DNA of 64,000 nt from Algoriphagus machipongonensis (GTDB taxonomy: Bacteria > Bacteroidota > Bacteroidia > Cytophagales > Cyclobacteriaceae). The stretch covers positions 2,855,001 through 2,919,000 of the forward strand of contig NZ_CM001023.1 in NCBI RefSeq assembly GCF_000166275.1, given 5' to 3'. The position numbers and the translations under genes are program-made. The first letter of the stretch is position 1; each line of letters starts with the position of its first letter. The notes under the pieces are model-generated. The model did no database searches. It was not told the DNA's origin and worked only from the letters and a program-made list of their open reading frames with translations. Positions 9,681-19,690 of the stretch are shown piece after piece.

Positions 9681-11516
9681 ATGAAAAAAACTTTTCTATT
9701 TACCCTACTCCTATGCTCTGGACTGACGATTGCTCAGGCACAACAAGGAACCAAAGAGCGTGTCAAAGTACATAGCAAAGCACTGGAGGGTAACCTGATT
9801 GGAGACCCTGCAGACCGTGACGTAACCGTCTACCTCCCTCCTTCTTATCAAACTGACCCAGACAGACATTTCCCTGTTCTCTACATGTTGCATGGATTTA
9901 CCGACACAGATTCCCAGTGGTTTGGTTGGGAGGATCACTGGATCAATCTTCAGGCGGTGATCGAGCAGTCACTTGGCGCAGGTATTTCCAAAGAAATGAT
10001 TGTGGTGATGCCCAATGCCTACAATAAATTTAGAGGAAGCATGTATGCAAGTTCGGCAACTGTTGGCGATTGGGAAACCTTCGTTACCAAAGAACTGGTA
10101 AGCTACATTGACTCCAACTACAGAACCCTAGCCAATAAGTCCAGTAGAGGACTTGCCGGACATTCTATGGGTGGCTATGGCACACTTCGTTTGGGAATGA
10201 AATATCCTGAGGTTTATTCAGCAATCTACGCTCTAAGCCCTTGTTGCATGGATGGCGGAGCAAGTACTGATCCTGAGTTGATCTCCAAATTGGAGAAATT
10301 AACTCCAGATCAAATCAATGACGTTTCTTTCTTTGAAATAGCGGCTTTGGCTACCTCAGCGGCATTCGCCCCTAACCCTCAAAACCCACCTTTCTATCTA
10401 GACCTGCCAGCGAAAGATGGATCGCCAAGAGAAGACATTATCAATAAGATCACAGCCAACCGCACGCTCACCATTATTGATCAATATATTCCTAACTTGA
10501 AGAGGCTTAAAGCCATTGGAATGGATGCAGGGACCGAAGATAGAGGTATCAGCTCAGCTACTAAAAAGCTACATGATGTATTGGATTCCTATCAGATCGA
10601 ACACCTTTTTGAAAGCTATGAAGGTGACCATCTCAACCGTATCGCAGAGCGTATTGAAACCAAAGCCTTGCCTTTCTTTTCAGAACACCTTGTTTTCCAG
10701 AAGAGCACGGTAAGCGAGATCATTGAAGATGGAGGTACCGGTGAGTACCCTGCATTAATGACATCTGAAACCAGCCTTCCTACACATACCATCTTTAGGC
10801 CTCAAAACATAGAGGCTTTTGGTGGATCCAATAAACTTCCTGTGATCGCCTGGGGTAATGGTGCATGTTTCGATTCCCCTTGGGAGCATGTCAACTTCCT
10901 CAATGAAATTGCTTCCCATGGCTTCTTGGTAGTTGCGATTGGAACTATGCCTAAACAGACGGATGTTCGCTCCAAGTCACAAAAACTCTTGGATGCCATC
11001 GATTGGGCAATTGCTCAAAATAATGACCCTACAAGTCCTTATTTTCAAAAGATCGATACAGAACAAATTTCAGTTAGCGGTATGTCTTGCGGTGGGCTGC
11101 AAACGCTTGAAGTTGCGGATGATCCAAGAGTAAGCACGGTGGGTGTATTCAACAGTGGCGTTTTGGGGAATCCTGGAGGTGGAATGCCCGGCATGCCTCA
11201 GGTTACCAAAGATCAATTGCAAAATATCAAAGTCCCTACCCTTTACTTACTAGGTGGAGAATCCGACATCGCCTATGGTAATGGAATGGACGATTTCAGT
11301 CGAATCAATCATATTCCTGTTTTTGTGGGAAACCTGGATGTAGGACATGGCGGTACCTATGGACAGCCACATGGTGGAGAATTTGCTCGGGTAGCTTTGA
11401 ACTGGTATCTATGGCAATTGAAAGGTGATGAGGAAGCAGGAAAGCTTTTCTCGACAAATCCTCCAGGCCTTTCGAAATGGGAAGGATGGGTTGTAGAGAA
11501 GAAAAATATGGATTAA
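9681..11516 (+). CDS. Secreted protein with two alpha/beta hydrolase domains
   Basis: A 611-residue exported protein (signal peptide about 1-20, AQAQQ). The first domain (about 25-335) is a CE1/esterase-D type hydrolase: [14 protein letters not shown] oxyanion region, nucleophile elbow GHSMGGYG with Ser162, and a candidate catalytic His317 (GDH). The second domain (about 340-605) is a chlorophyllase/dienelactone-hydrolase-like fold with [10 protein letters not shown], nucleophile elbow GMSCGG (Ser469), and a His-containing loop near residue 559 (VGHGG). Both domains keep their apparent nucleophiles, so it may be a two-activity esterase. It is likely to release acyl groups or cleave esters on polymers in the periplasm or medium. 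The substrate is unknown. It is followed by a lipoprotein gene 85 bp downstream. Confidence 0.85.
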   Translation: MKKTFLFTLLLCSGLTIAQAQQGTKERVKVHSKALEGNLIGDPADRDVTVYLPPSYQTDPDRHFPVLYMLHGFTDTDSQWFGWEDHWINLQAVIEQSLGAGISKEMIVVMPNAYNKFRGSMYASSATVGDWETFVTKELVSYIDSNYRTLANKSSRGLAGHSMGGYGTLRLGMKYPEVYSAIYALSPCCMDGGASTDPELISKLEKLTPDQINDVSFFEIAALATSAAFAPNPQNPPFYLDLPAKDGSPREDIINKITANRTLTIIDQYIPNLKRLKAIGMDAGTEDRGISSATKKLHDVLDSYQIEHLFESYEGDHLNRIAERIETKALPFFSEHLVFQKSTVSEIIEDGGTGEYPALMTSETSLPTHTIFRPQNIEAFGGSNKLPVIAWGNGACFDSPWEHVNFLNEIASHGFLVVAIGTMPKQTDVRSKSQKLLDAIDWAIAQNNDPTSPYFQKIDTEQISVSGMSCGGLQTLEVADDPRVSTVGVFNSGVLGNPGGGMPGMPQVTKDQLQNIKVPTLYLLGGESDIAYGNGMDDFSRINHIPVFVGNLDVGHGGTYGQPHGGEFARVALNWYLWQLKGDEEAGKLFSTNPPGLSKWEGWVVEKKNMD

Positions 11517-11537
11517 GTTATTAAAACCTATCAAATG

Positions 11538-11580
11538 GCCTCTATTACCTGCAATATGTAGATAGTAGAGGCTACTTTTA
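11538..11580 (+). terminator. Possible weak terminator
   Basis: GCCTCTA (11538-11544) and TAGAGGC (11566-11572) form a 7-bp stem with a long loop, followed by a short T-containing stretch. It is weak and could be chance. Confidence 0.3.
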
Positions 11581-11601
11581 AACCTAACACTTTTTGACAC
11601 A

Positions 11602-12114
11602 ATGAAAAGAACTGGAATACACGCTCTTCTTTTGATTCTATTGGTTTTTGCAGGATGCAAAGACGAATCAGAATCTCCAAATATGAGTGTCGAGCGCTAT
11701 GTTGAGCTCTTGAAAGCAGGAAAATACGAACATTGGCAGTTACCAAATTTTTCCTCTAGTGATATCCCAAAACTGTTGACTTTTAGAAATGAGAAGCAAA
11801 TCATAGAAGGTTTCCCTGTGAATACCCTTTCATCCTACTTGACCCTAGAGTGTACTCTGGGTGTTTACGTTCTATGGACGATCGAATCCATTCGAGCTAG
11901 ATCAATTGGAAGTAAGTTTCTAATGGGTACTTTTCCGTCTCAAAACCCCGTAGTCAAGGACAGACAATCTTTAGAATTCGTTGAACAAACTGACCTAATT
12001 CAACAGAAAATAGCTGACTCCTATTTCGACTGGTGGGAACCAAATAAATCAAAGGATTTTTCAGAATTCAATCAAATTGACCCCTTAGAAAAAACCAAGT
12101 TTAGGTGGCATTAA
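11602..12114 (+). CDS. Hypothetical lipoprotein
   Basis: A 170-residue protein with a lipoprotein signal peptide ending at a Cys near residue 19 (VFAGC). The mature region includes 'MSVERYVELLKAGKYEHWQLPNFSSSDIPKLL', which reads as a small helical module, and 'LWTIESIRA', a pattern I associate with a family of uncharacterised Bacteroidetes lipoproteins. No enzyme motif is visible. It ends shortly before the convergent serine hydrolase gene. Exported lipid-anchored protein of unknown function. Confidence 0.7.
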   Translation: MKRTGIHALLLILLVFAGCKDESESPNMSVERYVELLKAGKYEHWQLPNFSSSDIPKLLTFRNEKQIIEGFPVNTLSSYLTLECTLGVYVLWTIESIRARSIGSKFLMGTFPSQNPVVKDRQSLEFVEQTDLIQQKIADSYFDWWEPNKSKDFSEFNQIDPLEKTKFRWH

Positions 12115-12173
12115 CTCAAATACTGAGCTTTAAATCAAACTAGATCCGTCTTAGGAAAACCTCTATCAAAAAC

Positions 12174-13469
12174 CTACTTATCCTCTGCCTGATAAAACAC
12201 ATCCATCAAAGCAGTTCTAATATTTAAACCATACAATTTCTGATGGTCTCTAGAAGGATAAACCCTGTTGGAAAGGAAAATATATGTGATTTTATTGATA
12301 GGGTCGGCCCATACAAATGTTCCCGTAAATCCTGAATGTCCAAAGCTTTCTGGGCTAGCTAAAGGAGAAGGATAAGCTTCTGACAAAGGAAGCTCCGAGT
12401 TATTCAAAAGCGGTTTATCAAACCCTAACCCTCTCCGATTGTCATTTTCTGGAAATTGGACTTCGGTAAACTCCTTAACGGTTTCAGCTGAAATCAATTG
12501 TTGGCCATTGACCAACCCATAATTTTGATAAAACAGCATCAATTTGGCTAAGTCATCCGCCGTACCAAATAAGCCTGCATTTCCCGAAACACCTCCTTTT
12601 AAAGCTGCGTTTTCATCATGCACCCATCCTTTTACCAAGGTTTTTCGAAAAAGTGAATCTACTTCAGTGGGGACAATCGCATTATCATAATTTTTTTTCT
12701 CGGGAAGGTATCCTAAAGTATTTGCACCTATAGGTTGGTAGAAATTCTCCTCCAAATAGCTTTGATAGTCTGTACCCGTAATTTGCTCGATCAATGTGGG
12801 ATAAATCAGAAAAGTGAGTCCCGAATACAGGTATTTCTTTTCGTCAGAAACTTTGGATCGATTGATCATTCGGTTCATCTTCCGCTCAAAGCGATCCTTG
12901 ATATAAATTCCATCGTATGCTTGCGCATGAAACCGTTTATCGGAAGTATCATGTACAAATCTTTTTTTGATCTTACCATTCTTCCGCACCACCTTATTCA
13001 AAAACACGATGTATGGCACCAAACCCGCCTGATGGGCTAAAATCTCCCGGAGTGTCAGGACTTTTTTATCCTTTCTGTGTCTCCATGGCTTCCAATAGGT
13101 GCTGAATGGTTCATCCAGATCCAACTTCCCTTCATCCACCAATTTCATTATAGCCGGTAAGGGTCCAGAAATTTTGGTAACAGAAGCTAAATCATACAAA
13201 TCGTTCAGGGCTACAGCCTGCTTCTGGTCATAGGTATGAAAGCCATAGGCCTTGTGAAAAATTACCGTATCGTTCTTTGCTACCAAAACTTGGGCTCCAG
13301 GAAAGCCCAAGCTATCCATGCCCATTTTCATTATGGAATCCACTTTTTGATTGATGTACTCTTCATCAAACCCAAAATCGGAAGGGTTGGCCTGGATCAG
13401 CTCTCTCTGAGCAAATCCAAGCTGCATGACAAAAGTGATCAAGAAAAACGATAATGCTGTTTTTTTCAT
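12174..13469 (-). CDS. Secreted serine hydrolase, class C beta-lactamase/PBP-like
   Basis: A 431-residue protein with a signal peptide (about residues 1-20). It carries the penicillin-recognising motifs: SVTK at 96-99 (SxxK, catalytic Ser96 and Lys99), YSG at 215-217 in place of YxN, and HSG at 378-380 in place of KTG. This set is typical of the large esterase/peptidase branch rather than of resistance enzymes. It may therefore act as a peptidase or esterase on cell-wall or other small substrates. The length is normal. It converges with the lipoprotein gene and is about 200 bp from the start of the next gene, so it is probably transcribed alone. Confidence 0.9.
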   Translation of the reverse strand: MKKTALSFFLITFVMQLGFAQRELIQANPSDFGFDEEYINQKVDSIMKMGMDSLGFPGAQVLVAKNDTVIFHKAYGFHTYDQKQAVALNDLYDLASVTKISGPLPAIMKLVDEGKLDLDEPFSTYWKPWRHRKDKKVLTLREILAHQAGLVPYIVFLNKVVRKNGKIKKRFVHDTSDKRFHAQAYDGIYIKDRFERKMNRMINRSKVSDEKKYLYSGLTFLIYPTLIEQITGTDYQSYLEENFYQPIGANTLGYLPEKKNYDNAIVPTEVDSLFRKTLVKGWVHDENAALKGGVSGNAGLFGTADDLAKLMLFYQNYGLVNGQQLISAETVKEFTEVQFPENDNRRGLGFDKPLLNNSELPLSEAYPSPLASPESFGHSGFTGTFVWADPINKITYIFLSNRVYPSRDHQKLYGLNIRTALMDVFYQAEDK

Positions 13470-13670
13470 TGGGAGTAGGTTTATCCAAAAATATGGAAAA
13501 ATCTTGCGCTTAATAAAGGCTTCGTATAGACAATTCCACCGATCAAAAAATAAACTCCAAACTTAAGAAAGGTTGACTTCATTACTCCGACTAGTAGTTA
13601 AAGGCATAGTCCAAGTTCCACATGGTGGCTTTAGCAAGTTCCACCACTTTCACATATCATTTAGCTCACT

Positions 13671-15566
13671 CTACTTATATTCAAAATTATTAGGGATCAA
13701 TCCCAAACTACCTAAGAAATCCTTGCTTGCCGCTGAGGTGTTATAAACCACATCTTCATTTTCATAAACTTCCGTGACCACCTCGATAAAAGGTTTTTTG
13801 TAATCTGAATAAATCAGAAAATTGATCGCAAGCAATGAGAGATGTGAGTTGGTACTCTTCACATACTTTTTAAGAATTTCTTCAGCCTGAGAATCTTGAT
13901 CCAATTCATATAGCAGAGAAGCTATAGTTATTGAAACTGGAGCGTAATCATCTGTTAAAGCCTTTAAAAGTTTATCCTTATTGGCTTTCAACAAGTCTAA
14001 ATTTTGAGACCTCAGACCTAAAGCCGCCCAATACCTCTGAATTTCATTTTGGCTTTTCAAAAATTCCAGCTGTTTTTCCATCACTTCCTGACCTTGAAAA
14101 CCAGATAGCTTGGCCACTTGATAAATATCCTCAAAAGGGTAGCTTTCACTGCTTTGACGAAATTGATAGGGTGAAGATTTCTCGGAAATATTCTCCAACT
14201 CCATTTCTGGTAAAAAAAGTACATCTCTTCGTTCCAAAATATGAGATTCCAGCGATGCTCTCATCTCCAACAATTTGGATTGATATTCTTCCTTGCCTGC
14301 AAGGTTTATCGTTTCCCATGGATCGTTTTCAAGATCATAAAGTACTTCTGGAGCCCTTGCTTCGAAATGGCTCTTTTGTAAGGCATTGAGGTTTCCCTCA
14401 GCCAAGTCTTTTCGCATTTCCTGCTTGATGTCTCCTATTTCCATATACCTGATATATTTATTCTCAGGCATATAAGTCATGTAATTCCTTGAATACACAA
14501 ATCGTCCATCCGTTACAGTTCTTACCAGATCAATCCCATTATCAGATCTATCGGATGAAAGAAATAGCTTTTCTACCTTCTCATCTCGATCCTGTCCTAT
14601 CATTATTCTGCCTTTTAGATAATCTGGGACAGGAGCTCCTGCTAAACTAATTAGGGTTGGGGCCAAATCTTCAAAGCTTATAAGCTCCTCAGTAACTGTC
14701 TTTGTCCCCCAAGGAGACAGATCTTCATATTTCGGAGGAAACCAAACAGTAAAAGGAACCCTATATCCATAATCTATTCCATTTGTTTTACCCCTTGGCA
14801 TCCCTTCCCCATGATCTGCATAAATAAAAATGATGGTTTCATCTAAGAGACCATCTTCCTCCAAGCGACTTAAAAGAGCTTTGATTTTATTGTCTGTGAG
14901 CTTTAAACTGTTGTATACACGCGCCATTTGTTTACGCATATTTGGGCTATCCCGATAAATGGGAGGCATTTCAAACTCATTTTCTCCAATTCTTTCCTCC
15001 TCTGGTAATTTCTCTAACACATTTGCTAAATACCATTCATAGGGATGTGTCATGGTGCGGGATTGATGGGAATCCGCAAAATTAAAAACAGCGAAAAAAG
15101 GTTGGCCTTCCTTCCTGTTCCACCAACCTGCTTGACCTGAACTTTCATTCCAGGCTTCTTCAATAAAGGCTTCTACATTCCCAACATTATAATCTGTTTT
15201 ACTATTATTCGTCACATAGTAACCGGCTTGCTGCATATAAAAAGGAAAACCTTTGATCTCAGAGGGAATGGCATAATTGCTTCTATGGTTACCTGTTCCC
15301 AATTCATAGGTTTTTACTCCTGTGATAATGGTAGACCTACTGGGAGAGCAAACGGTGCCCGTGGAGAATGCATTTAAAAACTGAACTCCTTCTCTAGTAA
15401 ACTTATCCATGGTAGGTGTACTGGCATGCTTATTACCATAACTGCCAATAAATTGAGGCGAAGTATCTTCAATCGTTATCCAAAGTATATTAGGCTGTTG
15501 TGCAAAGCCCATATTAGAGCTAAAAAACCCGAGGAATAGGCAAATCACTAATTTGTTCAATCTCAT
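13671..15566 (-). CDS. Sulfatase with C-terminal HEAT-like region
   Basis: Exported sulfatase of 631 residues: signal peptide about 1-22 (GFAQQ), metal-binding N-terminal segment PNILWITIEDTSP, and maturation motif CSPSR with Cys73. A second metal-site segment 'IFIYADHGEGMPRGKTNG' lies near residue 250. Beyond about residue 490 the protein changes to short repeated helices (LSGFQGQEVMEKQLEFL..., YWAALGLR..., VSITIASLLYELDQD...) that look like HEAT repeats, a tail also found in some heparan-N-sulfatase-like family members. It stands alone between divergent or unrelated genes, with 367 bp upstream. The sulfated substrate is not evident. Confidence 0.93.
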   Translation of the reverse strand: MRLNKLVICLFLGFFSSNMGFAQQPNILWITIEDTSPQFIGSYGNKHASTPTMDKFTREGVQFLNAFSTGTVCSPSRSTIITGVKTYELGTGNHRSNYAIPSEIKGFPFYMQQAGYYVTNNSKTDYNVGNVEAFIEEAWNESSGQAGWWNRKEGQPFFAVFNFADSHQSRTMTHPYEWYLANVLEKLPEEERIGENEFEMPPIYRDSPNMRKQMARVYNSLKLTDNKIKALLSRLEEDGLLDETIIFIYADHGEGMPRGKTNGIDYGYRVPFTVWFPPKYEDLSPWGTKTVTEELISFEDLAPTLISLAGAPVPDYLKGRIMIGQDRDEKVEKLFLSSDRSDNGIDLVRTVTDGRFVYSRNYMTYMPENKYIRYMEIGDIKQEMRKDLAEGNLNALQKSHFEARAPEVLYDLENDPWETINLAGKEEYQSKLLEMRASLESHILERRDVLFLPEMELENISEKSSPYQFRQSSESYPFEDIYQVAKLSGFQGQEVMEKQLEFLKSQNEIQRYWAALGLRSQNLDLLKANKDKLLKALTDDYAPVSITIASLLYELDQDSQAEEILKKYVKSTNSHLSLLAINFLIYSDYKKPFIEVVTEVYENEDVVYNTSAASKDFLGSLGLIPNNFEYK

Positions 15567-15933
15567 AATATTTGTTACTACACAAAAACTTTCAAGAGGA
15601 GATACTCCAAGTTCACATTGAGGAGAATCAATAATGTTTTCTTTAAAGAAAGACTCTATTTTTTTCCTAATATGAAAATTTTTATCTAAAAGTTAATTTA
15701 CTTTTTCACATTTCTTATCAACGGAATAAAGAGGATTCTTTCCTATAATTAAAAAATTGCCAACAAAAACACGCTTGCAGATGCTGATCAGCTTCAATGT
15801 TTTCATTCTTAACACCTAGTATCCTGCTTTGCATGTTATTTTTGACACTTTCCTATTTTGAAAAATCAAGCTAGCATTAACGAAAACAGGACTTTTTGAT
15901 TACATTTCTAATCCTTTTGACCAGCTGATTTTC
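15567..15933. other. 367-bp divergent intergenic region
   Basis: This is the spacer between the divergent sulfatase and TauE-like genes. It must contain both promoters, but I could not place convincing -33/-7 boxes. No open frame or hairpin of note. Confidence 0.5.
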
Positions 15934-16692
15934 ATGATCACCATAGAATTCCTCCCTTATATTTTTTTCATTATCGCATTGTTTTATAGTTCGGTGGGTT
16001 TTGGTGGAGGCTCTAGTTACCTCGCTATTATGAGCTTATTTCTGACAAATTTCTATGAGATCAGATCCACCGCCTTGATTTTGAATATCTGTGTAGTTAC
16101 CATAGGCACCCTTCTATTCATCCGAAACAAGGTTTTTGATATCAAACTGTTTTGGCCATTTTTGGTATCAAGCATCCCTCTAGCCTATTTTGGAGCACAA
16201 TTACGTCTTTCTCAACAAGCTTTCTTCCTAGTTCTAGGGGCTTCTTTAATTCTTTCCGGCCTAGCAATGGTGCTACGGTATATACAAGCCAAATTAGTTT
16301 CTCATGAATTCAGCCTAGTGAAAAAGTTAGGACTCGGGGGAAGTGTTGGTTTGTTGGCTGGAATTTCCGGAATCGGTGGAGGAATTTTTCTAAGCCCAAC
16401 ATTGAATCTGTTGAATTGGGCCAACCCAAGAACTGTTGCATCCTTAGCCTCCGTTTTCATTTTAGTCAATTCCATTTCCGGGCTTGTGGGCTTGACGGTG
16501 GCCGATACCTTTCAGGTAGACCTGGATTTAATCTGGAAATTGGTTTTAGCGGTAATTCTTGGTGGAAGCATAGGTTCTTACCTTTCAAACAAGAAATTCA
16601 ACCTGCGATTTTTGGGTGGCTTGACAGCCGTGCTCGTCATATATGTTGGATTGAGACTGGTATTGATGCATGGTTTTGGGATTAATATTTAA
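15934..16692 (+). CDS. TauE/SafE family membrane permease
   Basis: A 252-residue integral membrane protein with about eight hydrophobic segments. It contains the paired family repeats: 'YSSVGFGGGSSYLAIMSL' near residue 20 and 'GLLAGISGIGGGIFLSPTLNLL' near residue 140. TauE/SafE proteins export sulfite, sulfoacetate or related organic anions. Given the neighbouring sulfatase, sulfite or sulfate-derived anion export is plausible, but this is inference. Full length for the family. Confidence 0.9.
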   Translation: MITIEFLPYIFFIIALFYSSVGFGGGSSYLAIMSLFLTNFYEIRSTALILNICVVTIGTLLFIRNKVFDIKLFWPFLVSSIPLAYFGAQLRLSQQAFFLVLGASLILSGLAMVLRYIQAKLVSHEFSLVKKLGLGGSVGLLAGISGIGGGIFLSPTLNLLNWANPRTVASLASVFILVNSISGLVGLTVADTFQVDLDLIWKLVLAVILGGSIGSYLSNKKFNLRFLGGLTAVLVIYVGLRLVLMHGFGINI

Positions 16693-16915
16693 GATCCATT
16701 TTTCTGATTTTAGAATTTTCTAAAGCTTTATAAACCCAGATCCATCAATTAAAAGATTCTTGTTTTTCTGATAATTACGACAGCATTCATTACACTCCAA
16801 ACTTAAGAAACGTCCAAATAACTAGGCTGTTACGAATAATTGTTTATATTAAATATACCAGCCGGGCCTAAAAAATTGTCTTTGAAGACTTTATTTAAAA
16901 TTAGGGTTATTCACC

Positions 16916-17323
16916 ATGCGCAAAATAGATACATGCATTTCGTATTTCTTTTTTGCTTCTATTTTACTGTTTATTGGATGTAGTAGTCCAAAAAAAAGAA
17001 CAATGGAAGTTAATGCTTCCGCCTACAATTCAGTGAAATATCAAACATCCAACGAACCCAACCTCACTGCCTTTGGAGACACCTTAAAGAGTGGTATGAA
17101 GGCGATTGCCATTTCTAGAGATTTATTGGATTCTGGATTAAATCATAATATGGAGGTCAGCATTGAAGGTTTGGAAGGAACCTATTTAGTTCTTGATTTA
17201 ATGAATCGTAGATGGACAAAAAAAATAGATCTCTATATGGGAACTGATGTAGAAAAAGCAGAAGAATGGGGAAATCAAGAGGTCACTATAAGCTGGTTAC
17301 CTCCGAATAATAACTCAGATTAA
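16916..17323 (+). CDS. 3D-domain (double-psi barrel) lipoprotein
   Basis: A 135-residue protein with a lipoprotein signal ending at a Cys near residue 22 (FIGC). The mature part has the features of the 3D/RlpA-like double-psi beta-barrel: 'VNASAYNSV' at the start, 'LTAFGDTLKSGMKAIAISRDLLD' in the middle, and the Asp-containing 'VLDLMNRRWTKKIDLYMGTDVEKAEEWG' near the end. Such domains occur in cell-wall lytic transglycosylases and in small lipoproteins. It converges with the last gene of the eCIS operon and shows no functional link to it. Confidence 0.8.
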   Translation: MRKIDTCISYFFFASILLFIGCSSPKKRTMEVNASAYNSVKYQTSNEPNLTAFGDTLKSGMKAIAISRDLLDSGLNHNMEVSIEGLEGTYLVLDLMNRRWTKKIDLYMGTDVEKAEEWGNQEVTISWLPPNNNSD

Positions 17324-17421
17324 ACTATTTTTTTTTTAATATGTTTTTTATCCACTTGGAGCTACTATTAAATGTAAAACCTCCCAAATAATTAATAGGG
17401 AATCAGTAATTCCTCAAAGTC

Positions 17422-18729
17422 CTAATTCGAAATTTTTCCTTCTTTGAGTAATTCCTTTTTGATCCCCAAAAGCAAGTCTTCCTCTTCAATAATTTCCTTT
17501 TTCTTACTCAATGTTTTGAGGCATGCAAATTGAATTACATTCACAATATTAGCCCCTGTGAGTTCGTATTTTTTCGAAATCAAATCCAACTTTATCCCCT
17601 TACCCAACTTTGCCTTGAGTGGAATATTTTTTTGCCAAAGACTTAGTCTTTCTGCAGAACCCGGATAAGGAAACTCAATAATGCTTTGAAACCTTCTCGT
17701 GAATGCGGAATCAATGTTACTTTTGAAATTTGAGGCTAAAATTACTAAGCCAGGATGATTTTCAATCCGCTGAAGGAGATAGGAGACTTCCTGATTTGCG
17801 TATTTATCATGTGCATCCCTCACATTGGTTCTTTTACCAAACACCGCATCTGCCTCATCAAAAAATAAAATCCAGTTTTTATTGGCAGCCTTATCAAATA
17901 ATGAGGAGATGTTTTTTTCTGTTTCTCCAATGTATTTTGAAGTAACCATCGATAGGTCAATCCTATAAACATCCTTCTTGGTATATTTACCCAATAGGCT
18001 AGCTGTCAGAGTCTTTCCTGTTCCCGGAGGACCGAAAAACATCACTCTAAATCCAGGTTTAAGGCGCTTGCCCATTCCCCAATCATTCATCAATTGTTGC
18101 TCATGTTTTAACCATTCTTCAATTTCATGAATTTGGTCCAATGTCTTAGAGTTTAAAACCAAATCTTCCCATTCTAACTCTGTCTTAATAAGTTCAGCTG
18201 GAAAGTTTATCCCAAGTTTTGGTTTATTGACTGTACCTGTAGTAAAAAGCTCAGCGTACTCAGAATCCATCAATAAAGCTCCAGACCATTCTGGGTCCGT
18301 TCTACCTACTTCTTCCAAATAAAGAATTCCCTTCTTAAATAATTCTGACTCTTGAAAGATGGGAAAATATTGTCTTCGGGTATTGGGATCATTTCCTGCC
18401 AAAACATACAAAGCTGTTTCCCCTGTGGGAATGATACCACGATGATTTTTTGATTTCACTCCGCCAAACTCAGGGAACTCCCCTCCTTTTGGAAAATAAT
18501 CCTGAATAATCCGGTTAAAAAATCCAGGGTCAACATGAGGAGTCAAAGCCAGCACCAAAAGCAATAAGTTTTGGTTTTGAATCTGATGCTCAAAAATAAA
18601 TTTGCCCAAAGCATCTTCCTTGTTAAGGTGAAGGTTCATCTGGGGTTTTTGCAGGCTATCCACTTTCCCTAGTTCAAAGTCCAGCCGAGATCTTATGGCA
18701 ACATTCAAAAATTTTAACAACTCATTCAT
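17422..18729 (-). CDS. eCIS-associated AAA+ ATPase (Afp15/Pvc15-like)
   Basis: A 435-residue AAA+ ATPase and the last gene of the injection-system operon. Residues 233-240 form Walker A (GPPGTGKT) and 287-292 Walker B (ILFFDE). The region after 300 contains the arginine-rich 'NFKSNIDSAFTRRFQSIIEFP' sensor and arginine-finger segment. The N-terminal about 200 residues are a helical region of the type seen in Afp15/Pvc15 proteins. In related systems this ATPase is conserved and is thought to assist assembly or cargo loading; the exact role is not established. It lies 82 bp after the TPR gene and converges with the 3D-lipoprotein gene. The assignment rests on motif and position. Confidence 0.93.
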   Translation of the reverse strand: MNELLKFLNVAIRSRLDFELGKVDSLQKPQMNLHLNKEDALGKFIFEHQIQNQNLLLLVLALTPHVDPGFFNRIIQDYFPKGGEFPEFGGVKSKNHRGIIPTGETALYVLAGNDPNTRRQYFPIFQESELFKKGILYLEEVGRTDPEWSGALLMDSEYAELFTTGTVNKPKLGINFPAELIKTELEWEDLVLNSKTLDQIHEIEEWLKHEQQLMNDWGMGKRLKPGFRVMFFGPPGTGKTLTASLLGKYTKKDVYRIDLSMVTSKYIGETEKNISSLFDKAANKNWILFFDEADAVFGKRTNVRDAHDKYANQEVSYLLQRIENHPGLVILASNFKSNIDSAFTRRFQSIIEFPYPGSAERLSLWQKNIPLKAKLGKGIKLDLISKKYELTGANIVNVIQFACLKTLSKKKEIIEEEDLLLGIKKELLKEGKISN

Positions 18730-18811
18730 ATTCTGCTATCTATTCAAAAAATATAACCTTCTTATTTTCTTTCATTTAACATTACTCATCCCACAAAATC
18801 AGTCCATTAAA

Positions 18812-19681
18812 CTAGTTTAGTTGTTTTTTTATAAGTTGGGAATAATGTTGAGCTTTTTGATAAGAAGGGTCAATCTTAAGTGCTTTTTCAAACAGTTGAG
18901 CGGCCATTTCCAATTGATTGATACTGAACATCACAACCCCTTTTTCAGTAAGGATTTGTTTATGATCGGGATAGAGCTTCAGAAGGAAATCCAGGTGATA
19001 GAGTGCTTGCTCAATCTCAGACATGGCCATGTAATTTATTGCTAAATAGTGGCGAAAATCCAATTGATCAGGAACTTCTGCTAATGCTTTTTTTAAAGCT
19101 TTTTCTGCTATTCCATAGTTTTTTTGAAGGTGCTCGACTCTGCCAATTTGAAACCAGATTTCAGGATTTTGGCTTTTTTCAGAAACTGAATAAAGAATCT
19201 CCAGTGCATCTTCCAACTGGTTCTGAAGTATTAAAACCTTTGCGTATTCCAGTAAATACTCAGGCCTGGCTTCAATTGCAATGACTTTATTCCAATAGTT
19301 TTTCGCTAGATCATAGTCTTTTTGGTGGGTAGATAATCGAGCTAAACTTATCCAGGCGCCCATGGAATCAGGGTGCTTTTGAGTGGTATCAAGGTATTTT
19401 TGTTTGGCTTCCTCCACCTTGCCCATCATGGCTAGTGTATTTCCTTCATTTATTAAATAGCTAGCCTTATCCTCAATTTTGATCGCCTTTTTAAAATAAT
19501 TTAAAGCTGTTTCAAAATTTTTTTTCTGATGATACAAAAGCCCCATATTGTTCAACAAAGAGCTGTTTTTTGGATCCAATTGAAATGCATCCTTAAACGA
19601 TTTTTCAGCTTCATTCAATTTGCCCTCCAAAAAAGATTTTGCTCCTTGATTATTGAGCTCTATAGCTTTACTCAATTCCAT
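18812..19681 (-). CDS. TPR-repeat protein in the eCIS operon
   Basis: A 289-residue protein composed almost entirely of tetratricopeptide repeats, about eight of them, with the usual helical pattern (for example 'NSSLLNNMGLLYHQKKNFETALNYFKKAIKI' and 'FRHYLAINYMAMSEIEQALYHLDFLLKLYPDH'). There is no signal peptide or transmembrane helix, so it is cytoplasmic. It is not a core structural protein of Afp/PVC-type particles. It begins 9 bp after the larger DUF4157 gene and precedes the ATPase gene, so I infer a role in handling or loading the cargo. The inference rests on position alone. Confidence 0.85.
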   Translation of the reverse strand: MELSKAIELNNQGAKSFLEGKLNEAEKSFKDAFQLDPKNSSLLNNMGLLYHQKKNFETALNYFKKAIKIEDKASYLINEGNTLAMMGKVEEAKQKYLDTTQKHPDSMGAWISLARLSTHQKDYDLAKNYWNKVIAIEARPEYLLEYAKVLILQNQLEDALEILYSVSEKSQNPEIWFQIGRVEHLQKNYGIAEKALKKALAEVPDQLDFRHYLAINYMAMSEIEQALYHLDFLLKLYPDHKQILTEKGVVMFSINQLEMAAQLFEKALKIDPSYQKAQHYSQLIKKQLN

Positions 19682-19690
19682 ACTTTTAAT

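Noticed and set aside
13554..16810. 17-bp repeat ACTCCAAACTTAAGAAA at 13554-13570 and 16794-16810
   Set aside because: Two copies of a short AT-rich string in 64 kb are compatible with chance and show no associated structure.
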